Below are positions 56,388 to 64,000 of a stretch of 64,000 nucleotides of DNA, one piece after another (the stretch's first letter is position 1; every line of letters starts with the position of its first letter). The translations under genes and the position numbers were made by a program. The notes beneath the pieces are model-generated. The model did not search any database, was not told where the DNA came from, and worked only from the letters and a program-made list of their open reading frames with translations. The DNA is taken from positions 310,001-374,000 of the forward strand of contig OZ244911.1 of NCBI GenBank assembly GCA_965221765.1. The letters run 5' to 3'. This stretch comes from Bin25 sp965221765. Lineage in GTDB: Bacteria > Bacteroidota > Bacteroidia > Flavobacteriales > Flavobacteriaceae.

Positions 56388-57710
56388 TTAATCTATTGTT
56401 GATGTAGTTTGTAATTCATTGACAATCTGTTCAAGACCTATTTTACGAGAGCCCTTAAACAAAAGGTATTTTATTTTTTGTTGATTCATAATTTTTAATA
56501 ACGAACCAACAACGGCTTGAGATGATTCAAAGGTTTTAATTCTAGTGTCTGAAAACTTACAATCTGGGAAAATCGTTCCCACTAAAAAGATAAAATTCAG
56601 ATCAGAATCCAAGCATTGATCGATAATATTTTGATGTTCCTTTTCTTGATACTCTCCTAATTCAAGCATATCACCCAATATAACCCCAGCTTTTTTTTGA
56701 TCCATGGATAAAAATGAATCCAAAGATGCTTGCATGCTATCGGGATTGGCATTGTATGCATCGAGAACAATGTCAACCCCTCTAATTTTGATTTTTTGAG
56801 AACGATTTTGCTTCGGTTCATATCGGCGCAGAGCGTTTTCAATATTTCGTATTGGAACTTTTAAAATATGACCTAAAGTGATAGCAGCTGCTATATTAGG
56901 AACATTGTATGCTCCATATAGGTTGGTTTTGTACACCAGGTTCTTATGGGTGACGGTTACTTTTTTTGTTTTATCATCCGAGTGATAAATCAACTCTAAG
57001 TCTTTTTTCTGTCCACCAAACGAATAAACCAATCCATAATTGGCAGTATATTTATTTTGAATAGGATCGTCTTTATTGATTAGAATATATTTTTGATTTG
57101 CTATTAAATAGTTATAGAGTTCGGTTTTTCCGCTGATGACTCCTTCAAGACTTTGAAATCCTTCAAGATGTGCTTTACCAAAATTGGTGATGTATCCATA
57201 ATCAGGTTCTACAATTTTACATAGGAATGCAATTTCACCGACGGCGCTAGCCCCCATTTCAATGATGCCAAATTTTGTTTCTTTGGTCAATTTTAAAAGG
57301 GTTAGTGGAACGCCAATATGATTGTTATAATTACCCTCGGTTGCAATGATATCATATGTAGTTTCGAGTATTGATTTTATCAATTCTTTGGTGGTTGTTT
57401 TGCCATTGCTTCCAGTGATGGCAATAATGATAGTTTCACATCCCGATCTCCTATGGAAATTGGCTAATTTTTGGAGTGTTTTTAAAACATCTTTAACGAA
57501 GATTATTTTTTTATTCGGATTATGGACTCTTCCTTTTTGAGCCACCACATAAGTGCACTCCTTAGATAGAGCTTGATTGATGAATTGGTGACCATCCGTA
57601 TTTTTTCCTTGAAGTGCAAAAAATAGGTTGCCCTTTTTTAATGTTCGGGTATCTATAGAAACCCCAGTAGATTCTAAGAACTTATCATGAAGTTCAAAAA
57701 GATTCATCAA
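56388..57710 (-). CDS. murF: UDP-N-acetylmuramoyl-tripeptide--D-alanyl-D-alanine ligase
   Basis: Cytoplasmic Mur ligase of 440 aa that adds D-Ala-D-Ala to the peptidoglycan precursor. N-terminal domain SIDTRTLKKGNLFFALQGKN binds UDP-MurNAc; the P-loop is ITGSNGKTT (Lys104); the central domain has GIIEMGASAVGEI and the C-terminal domain DAYNANPDSMQASLDSF. It starts at a double ATG; the first is used. It lies downstream of gldJ on the same strand, the conserved gldJ-murF order of gliding Bacteroidota. Confidence 0.93.
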   Translation of the reverse strand: MMNLFELHDKFLESTGVSIDTRTLKKGNLFFALQGKNTDGHQFINQALSKECTYVVAQKGRVHNPNKKIIFVKDVLKTLQKLANFHRRSGCETIIIAITGSNGKTTTKELIKSILETTYDIIATEGNYNNHIGVPLTLLKLTKETKFGIIEMGASAVGEIAFLCKIVEPDYGYITNFGKAHLEGFQSLEGVISGKTELYNYLIANQKYILINKDDPIQNKYTANYGLVYSFGGQKKDLELIYHSDDKTKKVTVTHKNLVYKTNLYGAYNVPNIAAAITLGHILKVPIRNIENALRRYEPKQNRSQKIKIRGVDIVLDAYNANPDSMQASLDSFLSMDQKKAGVILGDMLELGEYQEKEHQNIIDQCLDSDLNFIFLVGTIFPDCKFSDTRIKTFESSQAVVGSLLKIMNQQKIKYLLFKGSRKIGLEQIVNELQTTSTID

Positions 57711-57800
57711 TTAAAAAAACATTAAAGTAATTTTTGACCATCCATGATCATTGGTATTAGAAACTCAAAAGAAGATACCAAGTATTAATAGCCCATAGGA

Positions 57801-59288
57801 TTAACGTCTAATAATAGACTTACGTCTGTTATTATAATCCAAAAAAGTACGAGCACATCTAAATCCAATATCGTTGGTCGATAGATATTGTGGCAGAAAT
57901 CTTCTTTTGGCAGGATCTAACCAATAGGATCTATCTTTCCATGATCCTCCTTTATAAATTCTTGATTGATCAGATATTAGCCGTGGACTAAAGTTAGAAG
58001 TATTATTTTGACTATTAATTTCTCCACTTGGATTTAGAGTCACTTGAATATATCTTGGAATATGATACCGGTTATCATGATCTCTGATGGGGCCAAGATC
58101 ATCGATATGGGGTCTCATAACTATTTCATTATCAGTAATTTCTGAATATTGTATTGCTTCGGGTGTGGATTGAACGATAGGCCTTCCACTAGGAAGAGTG
58201 TCTATGCGAAAATATTCGTTGGGATAGAGGGTATTTTTCCCATCAGGTCCTATAACTTCTTTTAAAGTAGTATCGTTTCTATGGTAGTTCAAACCTTTGT
58301 CTTGATTATCAACTGTTGGACGATAGATATCCAGTACCCATTCAGATACATTTCCAAGCATGTTGTATAATCCGAAATCATTAGGAGGATACGATTTTAC
58401 ATTTGTAGTTATTGTGCTGCTCCCTGAGGTGGCTTCAAAACTTCCTTGGCTTGATTTGAAATTTGCAAGTAAACCTTTATTAGAACTTCCATATTGACCA
58501 AATATTGAGGAAGAGTTAAGTCTTCTCATAATGCCTGATTGTCTTTTTTTGGAATCAATTGCAAGAGCAGCATATTCCCATTCGACTTCTGTTGGTAATC
58601 TAAATTTTGGCTGTTGAAGTCCTGATTCAAGTCGGGTCGGTAAATCGATAGTATTATCAATATCTATGTTATCAAATAGAGGTGCCATATTTTCTGGTTT
58701 AAAAAGCGCATCAGGAACCTTCAAAAAAACAGAGGTATTAAAGTTTTGTTGATCTTCATTGATAAGAGTAGCTTCATTAGCCCGATCAGTTCGCCATTCA
58801 GCATATTGAACTGCTTGTAACCAATTAACCCCCACAACAGGGTATTCGGCATATGCCGGATGTCGAAAATAAAATTGAGTTAATTCATCAAAATATCCAA
58901 GGGGACTCTTCCATGCCAATGTATCTGGCAGTGCACTTTCGTGGATTAATTTATAGTGTGAATTAGAACTTGGAAAGACTTCTTTTAACCAATTGGTATA
59001 TTCTAAGTACATGGCATTAGTTACTTCAGTTTCATCCATACAAAATGACCTCACTTCCTGTTGTGAGGGTATTTGATTCCACTCATTAAGTACATCATTA
59101 TTAATCAATCCTTTGGTAAAAGATCCCCCTTCAATAAAAAGGAGTCCTTCTCCACATAATCCACGGGTTTTGAATGGCTTCCTCTTATTTTCAACATTCC
59201 CTCCAAAAACATCTTCAACGAAAGTACACGCTGCGAAACTCAGTGATAAGACGATAAGAATTATGAACGAAGTCGTAAAAAGTTTCAT
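57801..59288 (-). CDS. gldJ: Gliding motility lipoprotein GldJ
   Basis: A 495-aa outer-membrane or periplasmic lipoprotein (lipobox Cys21 in LSFAACTFV) with a formylglycine-generating-enzyme-like (SUMF1) fold: FIEGGSFTKG, CMDETEVTNAMYLEYTNWL, YPVVGVNWLQAVQYAEWR, FRLPTEVEWEYAA, YNMLGNVSEWVLD, GGSWKDRSYWL, DIGFRCAR. GldJ stabilises GldK and the type IX secretion/gliding motor. The enzyme-like cysteines of true FGE are not apparent, in line with a structural role. A candidate promoter lies about 30-58 bp upstream. Followed by murF after 90 bp. Confidence 0.9.
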   Translation of the reverse strand: MKLFTTSFIILIVLSLSFAACTFVEDVFGGNVENKRKPFKTRGLCGEGLLFIEGGSFTKGLINNDVLNEWNQIPSQQEVRSFCMDETEVTNAMYLEYTNWLKEVFPSSNSHYKLIHESALPDTLAWKSPLGYFDELTQFYFRHPAYAEYPVVGVNWLQAVQYAEWRTDRANEATLINEDQQNFNTSVFLKVPDALFKPENMAPLFDNIDIDNTIDLPTRLESGLQQPKFRLPTEVEWEYAALAIDSKKRQSGIMRRLNSSSIFGQYGSSNKGLLANFKSSQGSFEATSGSSTITTNVKSYPPNDFGLYNMLGNVSEWVLDIYRPTVDNQDKGLNYHRNDTTLKEVIGPDGKNTLYPNEYFRIDTLPSGRPIVQSTPEAIQYSEITDNEIVMRPHIDDLGPIRDHDNRYHIPRYIQVTLNPSGEINSQNNTSNFSPRLISDQSRIYKGGSWKDRSYWLDPAKRRFLPQYLSTNDIGFRCARTFLDYNNRRKSIIRR

Positions 59289-59313
59289 TAAAAAATCACT
59301 CTAATTTTTCAGA

Positions 59314-59346
59314 GCAAGATAAAGGAATTATAGCTTAAAATACAAA
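59314..59346 (-). promoter_or_regulatory. Candidate gldJ promoter
   Basis: On the - strand TTTG (complement of 59343-59346) and TATCTTG (complement of 59315-59321) are 21 nt apart, close to the Bacteroidota -33 TTG / -7 TAnnTTTG layout, 26 bp before the gldJ ATG. Confidence 0.45.
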
Positions 59347-59569
59347 CCATATTAAAATTTGAACTATTGAAATTTTATGCAGAAATAATCAATTTCATGT
59401 AGTTGAAACCAAACCTCAATGTTATTTTCATAACTTTTTCATAATCATCATTCTATTATTAAACTAGTGTCGTTTAGCCTTTAAACTCTGCAATGAAATT
59501 CGAATAAAAAGTGTAACTCTTGAATGAGTGTAAAATATGCTCCATCCACGGTTTTGTTTTGAATTATAG

Positions 59570-60950
59570 AGACCTTTGAATAATGCAAAATCAAAAAAAA
59601 TGGGGTGTGATTAGAAAACCATGTTTCTTTTTTAGGCAATAGATCCACTCATTGGACCTTGCTTTCCTCCAAAAAACCACGATATTTCTCTGATTTTTAC
59701 CTATTTGGCTCGTTTTTTCATCATTTTTGAGCCCAATAAGGCGTTGAGGACTTCTTTTTTCGATGATATCCCTTTCTAGGTTTGCATGAGAACCATCATA
59801 CTTGGTGATCTCTTCAAATGATAGGCCATGGACTCTAAAACAGGTTGATGATGGACTTTCTCCAGTCCTTTGAGTCGGGTCACTTGACAATGAAACCAGA
59901 GAGCTAGGCCCCCAAAGATCTGTTCGACCACCTAGCGTTCTTGGCTGATGGCCTTGTTTCGTTCTTTCTGTGACTTGGTCAACGACTAGTTACGATCACC
60001 CTTTTCCATCACTAAATAAGTACTCCCCATCGCCTCTAAGAGTTGGTCATTTTCTTTTGATTGGGCGCCTTTATTGGCCAAGATTCGTTTTCGTTCTTCC
60101 ACCGAAAGGCCTTCTATCAAAGGCTGGAGGCCTTGGCGATCCTGCTCATTGGCCGCCACCGTGTGTATCTTGGCATCAAGCATTTCTCAGCGGTGGCCAT
60201 GCCGTTGGTACTCATCATACGTCTTTTTCCTTTTTTTTTGAACCCAAGATCTTCTTCTAGTTGCTCATGATCGCTTTCTTCGGCTTGGAGCTCTGACTCT
60301 TCTCGCTGGTCTTCTTTTCGATCTTGATTCATCGTTTTGGGTTTCCTTTTGGGGGGACCAGGGACTGGTGGTGATGCTGGCATCCACCACCACCGTGCCT
60401 TGCATGATCACTTGTTTTTCAGTGAGCAGTTGATGGACTTTGTCCATGATGCTTTGATAGACCTTTTTGGCCGTTCACTCCGAACGAAAATGAGACAAGG
60501 TGCTATGATACTGGAACCATATCTTCCATGTCTAAATCACAAAAAGCCGTGAATCGAATGTGGTCTTTAATGAATTCTTTGGTCCGAACATCTGATCAAT
60601 CAAACCAGACAGAGAGGAGTTGCCTATTCAATAATATCATGGGATAATCAACTTTTTGGCCTCGTTGTTTTTTGCGGGATGTATAGTTCTCGACCAATAA
60701 AGCCTCGATTGGTGGCCAATCGATGAGGTCATTGATTAGATTAAAAAACGGTTGGGTCGTTGTGCGGCGACGCCCTTGATGGGGATTAAAAAAACGCATG
60801 GGTTGGGATTGATACGATTTATAAAGGTTGCCTATCAAGTACCGTATACCAAAAAAAATGATAAAAACCAATGGTCAAATAAAAAGAGAGGGATACTAGT
60901 CCAAATTCTTTATTTCAGCGGAAAGCACTAAATTTTAGTGCAAAGGTCTC
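59570..60950 (-). mobile_element. IS5-family element, full length but decayed
   Basis: 1381 bp bounded by inverted repeats starting GAGACCTTTG (59570 side) and, on the opposite end, the complement of GAGACCTTTGCACTAAAAT (60930-60950). The - strand transposase is readable in pieces: QPFFNLINDLIDWPPIEALL, RGQKVDYPMILLNRQLLSVW, VVVDASITTSP, HTVAANEQDRQGLQPLIEGLS, LESMAYHLKR. Frameshifts and stops make it dead. It is related to the split element at 21671-22453 / 29467-29760. No clear target duplication was found. Confidence 0.8.
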
Positions 60951-61278
60951 ACATAATACTTTACGATGAATTAGATCGTATTTAATATGCATAATTAGGG
61001 TGTTACACTAGATAGTTGAACTTGTACTTGATAACGTGACCTTGAAAAGTATTGTTCTATGGAATTGATTATACTTGATTGTGGATGAATTTATTTTGTT
61101 GTTAAAAATATAAAACCTTACAAGTGCTACTCAAGAAAAAAGAAAAACATCAGAAACATCTCGCAAAGTCGTATATAGGCAAACCAACTGTCAAGACTTC
61201 AGATAAGTAATTGAACTTCGATACCAAAGAATTCGGAGATAGACTACATCCATCAGAGTAAATTAAATCAATTCACTT
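60951..61278. other. Intergenic region with repeat
   Basis: About 330 bp. Contains the second copy of the 23-bp repeat (61001-61023), and a loosely similar AAGTAATTGAACTT at about 61205, possibly the other end of a small element. No gene seen. Confidence 0.45.
61001..61023 (+). repeat. 23-bp dispersed repeat, copy 2
   Basis: Matches 8378-8400 at 21 of 23 positions (18 identical in a row). Located between an IS5 relic and a small membrane-protein gene. Confidence 0.55.
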
Positions 61279-61503
61279 ATGACAAATCAACCAGCTACAA
61301 TAGAGGATATCAAAGAACTCTTAAAACCTATTGAAACTCGATTAGATCGAATTGAAAGCAATGTCAGTGAATTACATCATAAATTCGATGCTCTTAATCA
61401 TAAAATAGGAATTCATCGAGGCTTTCTTTGGGTTTATGGAATTGCACTAGGGATTATCTTTATAGGAATAGTCAATTTGCTTATTCAAATGGCATTGAAT
61501 TAA
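61279..61503 (+). CDS. Small coiled-coil membrane protein
   Basis: A 74-aa protein: helical, heptad-patterned N-terminal half (IEDIKELLKPIETRLDRIES, NVSELHHKFDALNHK) and one C-terminal membrane helix (LWVYGIALGIIFIGIVNLLI). The architecture is like small holin-associated (XhlA-type) or tail-anchored proteins, but no family is assigned. It is the only clean frame between two transposon-relic zones, and its codon use looks like that of the other genes. A fragment of a larger gene is possible. Confidence 0.6.
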   Translation: MTNQPATIEDIKELLKPIETRLDRIESNVSELHHKFDALNHKIGIHRGFLWVYGIALGIIFIGIVNLLIQMALN

Positions 61504-62715
61504 AGCATATACTCAAAAAAATATCCAAACAATAAAAAAACCTTGCAGAACTTTGTCAAAAACAACCCTCTCTAGGGAGTCTACAAATTTTTAAAAAAGA
61601 TTTAACATTTTGGAAGGCAATCCGCTCTATTATTGTTCAATTCGTTAACGGCTTTCCTTTTACAGCTCGAAAAACAAGGTTTTTCACGCCTATTTTTTGA
61701 ATCATACCATCGGAAACTGTTCAATGCGTTGTCTTTTTTGATTTTGGGGAAATTCTAGTTAATATCTATTCATTTCAAGCCTTCTTTTCTTCGGTTCTTT
61801 GGACGTTCTATCTCGATTGTGATGTTCATTAAAAGTAAACCCAACACCCTCAAAGATGGCTCCCAACCAGTTTTCTATGCGCTTTGTGAAACTATTCGTC
61901 TGGGTGGGGCTGCCCAACAAAAGACCATGCTGAACTGAGGCCGGGATGTTCCCATCCCCAAACAAGATTGGCCGGAGGGTTCTATCACGATTGGTGTGGA
62001 TAGCACAGATATATATACTTATTATGCATTGAATTAGTTTTGACGTATTTATTCTAAGTTAGGGACACTTTAACGCTCATTGCTGAAGCCAATCTTCAAC
62101 TCGGTACTGATTGAAAGATTGAATGGGTCAACTTGACTTTATTATACACCAACACCCTCCTCGGATGAAAGCCATCTGACAAGCCATGATTCTCCATCGA
62201 TAACTGTCAAAAAACCAAGACGGTAATCGAAAAAATAGTCTCTAGGTACCACTAGAGCCCCTCTTTGATCGCCAAACTCGTTCATCGAGTGCCCTTTTCT
62301 CAAAAGGAGGGGGCACAAAAAAAAGTGTAGTGAATGTTTTTTGCTTTGTTTTAACAAGCGCATATTCAGCGATTTATGATGTCATATTTTGGCAACTGAC
62401 AAAGTTCCGGAGAGCTATCCCTTGAAGGAAGTCTATATCGAGGTATTCCCTATACAAGCTCAAAACGAATTATTTGACATGCATCAACAAAAAATCAGAC
62501 GAATTTATGATGTTGATAATCCATGTGAGGTCAAAACCTGATCAAAAAAACAGAACTCTAAATAGAACAAGAACTTCAGATATGAGATATATGACAAAGT
62601 GTATTTTAAGAGAACAATCAAATACCAAAGCATTTGTTTAAACTTATGAGGCCAAGAACCTGGTATTATTTCGATTGGTTTTATAAAAATTATCATCAAG
62701 GATTTTAAGCATCGA
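61504..62715. mobile_element. Transposon-relic zone next to the AtpZ/DUF6168 genes
   Basis: Holds scraps of several elements and no intact gene. Positions 61980-62003 repeat the ISL3 end at 20048-20071 (23 of 24 bp). Around 62108-62140 TGGGTCAACTTGAC...TATTATACA resembles the IS end at 22605-22635. The - strand near 61600-61760 gives broken frames (RWYDSKN, PCFSSCKRKAVNELN) like an IS4-type transposase. Frames at 61759-61965 and 62142-62363 have no recognisable family. This zone marks the right side of the proposed inversion. Confidence 0.5.
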
Positions 62716-63102
62716 TTATAGATATTTGACTCCAAAAAAATGTAGCCCAGCTATAAACAGTATTATCGCTATAAATAAGGGTGTGAAAAAAGTCCATTTT
62801 TCCCAATCATAAATTTCATTATCAAGCATAAACCGAGGTCTGAAATATAGAAAGTATAAGACGATCTTTCCGAGGAGCATTCCAAAGTAAATCAGTAATG
62901 GAAGTTGTACATTGACTTTTAAAACAAAATGTAGTATTCCAAGAGTCATTAAAAGAATGGCTCCATGCATTAGATAGCTCACCCAAATACTCGGGACCAT
63001 GGGAAGTAAATTATGCGTGAATAAAATATAATAATGAATCAATCCACTTGAGAGAAAAACGATAAAAACCAACAATAAAAAATTAATAAAGAATTTAGAC
63101 AA
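62716..63102 (-). CDS. DUF6168-like membrane protein of the ATP synthase leader
   Basis: A 128-aa integral membrane protein with four predicted helices (FLLLVFIVFLSSGLIHYYI, VSYLMHGAILLMTLGILHFVL, LLIYFGMLLGKIVLYFLYF, FFTPLFIAIILFIAGLHFF). Position between AtpZ and the expected atpB site, size and topology fit the DUF6168 proteins of flavobacteria, possibly an AtpI-like assembly factor. TTG start with zero spacing after atpZ. The gene that should follow, atpB, lies 14 kb away in the opposite orientation. Confidence 0.65.
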   Translation of the reverse strand: MSKFFINFLLLVFIVFLSSGLIHYYILFTHNLLPMVPSIWVSYLMHGAILLMTLGILHFVLKVNVQLPLLIYFGMLLGKIVLYFLYFRPRFMLDNEIYDWEKWTFFTPLFIAIILFIAGLHFFGVKYL

Positions 63103-63306
63103 TTATCGAAATTTTTTGGTTTGTCTATAGAGACTACTAATAATAACAATCATTCCGATGATAACTAGTCCAAAAGTGTAGATTTTATCTTGATTGTTGT
63201 GTTTGTTATCTAACCATAACCCCAAGCGAACACTCAAAAACATCACTATTGCAACTTGAAATACCAAGCTGCTAAATAGAAACCAACGTCTATAAGAGCT
63301 ATTCAT
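63103..63306 (-). CDS. atpZ: AtpZ/AtpI family protein
   Basis: A 67-aa protein with two membrane helices (FLFSSLVFQVAIVMFLSVRLGLWLD and FGLVIIGMIVIISSLYR). AtpZ/AtpI proteins act as c-ring assembly chaperones or Mg2+/Ca2+ channels accompanying ATP synthase. The LGLWLD segment between the helices is the typical family motif. It follows the bactofilin gene and directly precedes the DUF6168-like gene. Confidence 0.82.
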   Translation of the reverse strand: MNSSYRRWFLFSSLVFQVAIVMFLSVRLGLWLDNKHNNQDKIYTFGLVIIGMIVIISSLYRQTKKFR

Positions 63307-63332
63307 GAAGATATTGTATAATCAGAATCCTT

Positions 63333-63659
63333 CTATTCTGAAAGAGTACATTTCCCCTTAAAATTGGCTCCTTGTTCAATACTCAAATGGGTATAATTTA
63401 AATTTCCATTGACCCGGGCAGTTGGAGATAAAGAAATCTTTTTACTAGCAGTTAAGTCTCCTTCAAATGTTCCATGGATATCGATACAATGGCTTTTAAT
63501 ATCTCCTTTAACCTTTGAGTTTTCTCCTAAAAAAACATTACCGTCTGTTACGATATTCCCCTTAATATGGCCATCAATATGAATATCAGATTTTGAAGTG
63601 AAGTTTCCGTTGATAAAATTTTGCTTGCCTAATATGGTTTTTGACTTGGCTCCCATCAA
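63333..63659 (-). CDS. Bactofilin (polymer-forming cytoskeletal protein), second copy
   Basis: A 108-aa minimal bactofilin: beta-helix repeats IDGHIKGNIVTDGNVFLGENSK, VKGDIKSHCIDIHGTFEGDL, ISLSPTARVNGNLNYTHLSI with short tails. It is shorter than and clearly different from the protein at 12767-13174. It sits in the conserved PorW - bactofilin - AtpZ order that precedes atpB in related genomes. Confidence 0.88.
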   Translation of the reverse strand: MMGAKSKTILGKQNFINGNFTSKSDIHIDGHIKGNIVTDGNVFLGENSKVKGDIKSHCIDIHGTFEGDLTASKKISLSPTARVNGNLNYTHLSIEQGANFKGKCTLSE

Positions 63660-63735
63660 TCATTTTTGCGAATTTAAAAATATTAAAAAGTTGTCATACT
63701 TAAAATTTTGATTTTCTAGGGATGATAGAATAGTC

Positions 63736-64000
63736 TTATAACTCTTGAAGTTTATGTTCTAATTCATAATAAGCATCAATATTTTCGGTATTTAAAAAAT
63801 AAGTTTTTCGCTTTTCTAATAGTGCTTTGGATTGTTCTATCAAACCAAATAAGCCATACAAATTGATTAATTCAATGGTCTTTTGAGTAATCAGTTGCTT
63901 GGCATCAACCAAATCATTTTTGAAGTCAAGAATCTTTTTCTTGTATTGATTCCAAAGAATCTCTCTTTCTTGAACACTGATTTGATTGGAGGAAAAATCA
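63736..64000 (-). CDS. C-terminal part of a TPR-type protein, probable PorW/SprE (partial)
   Basis: The - strand is open from the window edge to TAA at 63738-63736, giving 87 residues of helical, charged sequence (REILWNQYKKKILDFKNDL, ELINLYGLFGLIEQSKALLEKRKTYF, YYELEHKLQEL). No diagnostic motif is visible in this tail. The assignment to the type IX secretion lipoprotein PorW/SprE comes from its place directly before the bactofilin-AtpZ genes. Confidence 0.6.
   Translation of the reverse strand, partial: DFSSNQISVQEREILWNQYKKKILDFKNDLVDAKQLITQKTIELINLYGLFGLIEQSKALLEKRKTYFLNTENIDAYYELEHKLQEL

Noticed and set aside
59591..60552. Several 60-100 codon frames on both strands within 59.6-60.6 kb as separate hypothetical genes
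   Set aside because: They are frame-shifted pieces or antisense shadows of one decayed IS5 transposase.
1..64000. CRISPR arrays, tRNA and rRNA genes
   Set aside because: No regularly spaced repeats and no T-loop/acceptor pattern or rRNA-like sequence were noticed on either strand; a computed scan was not possible.

Overview
The window is AT-rich DNA from a member of the Bacteroidota, most like the Flavobacteriia or a relative. The evidence is a SusC/SusD pair, an AtpZ / DUF6168-like / atpBEFHAG arrangement with atpD and atpC absent from the cluster, gldJ beside murF, a PorW/SprE-like gene beside a bactofilin, a serine-palmitoyltransferase-like enzyme and TAnnTTTG-type promoter boxes. The amount of decayed transposon sequence and the number of broken genes suggest a genome under relaxed selection, such as a symbiont or host-restricted lineage. 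No tRNA, rRNA or CRISPR array was seen.

Layout. 1-8.4 kb: start of prfB with its +1 frameshift site, a secreted metalloprotease, threonine aldolase, an S9 oligopeptidase, a cysteine-synthase-type enzyme and an SPT-like enzyme. 8.5-12.4 kb: a sugar or sugar-acid catabolic module (AraC regulator divergent from SDR, SMP-30 lactonase and an enolase-superfamily dehydratase). 12.8-15.4 kb: bactofilin, DUF2911 protein, frameshifted AlbA-type regulator. 15.7-19.7 kb: amidohydrolase, aldehyde dehydrogenase and class III aminotransferase in one operon, possibly for N-carbamoyl-beta-amino acid or pyrimidine breakdown. 20-30 kb: a graveyard of ISL3, IS5, IS30 and IS21 relics around a susCD locus whose susC is frameshifted. 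Here one IS5-family element (21671-22453 plus 29467-29760) is split by about 7 kb bounded by two identical 126-bp MITE-like elements whose target duplications are swapped between the copies. 30.1-35.4 kb: aminotransferase, agmatine-deiminase-like lipoprotein, serine hydrolase and NhaC-type transporter operon.

35.5-48 kb is an accessory island with IS3 fragments near both ends. It holds two paralogous Orc1/Cdc6-like AAA+ ATPases, two small proteins, an uncharacterised 267-aa protein, DUF4238 and resolvase genes each broken by one in-frame stop, and a restriction-like cluster (EcoRI-family adenine methylase carrying two long poly-G tracts, a DUF262-HNH protein and a YhcG/DUF1016 PD-(D/E)xK nuclease). 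48.9-53.7 kb: atpBEFHAG on the + strand. 53.8-59.3 kb: FMN reductase, a two-gene DUF488 module, murF, gldJ. 59.6-62.7 kb: a decayed but end-to-end IS5 element and other relics. 62.7-64 kb: DUF6168-like, AtpZ, bactofilin and PorW/SprE-like genes on the - strand. In related genomes these run directly into atpB, so the window looks as if a 14-kb inversion (about 48.8-62.7 kb) cut the ATP synthase operon from its leader genes.

The best candidates for undescribed biology are the Orc1/Cdc6-like ATPase module, the DUF488 plus partner pair, the methylase/DUF262-HNH/YhcG cluster with its possible phase switch, and the MITE-bounded segment. All functional statements come from motif recognition and context. 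No database search was possible.
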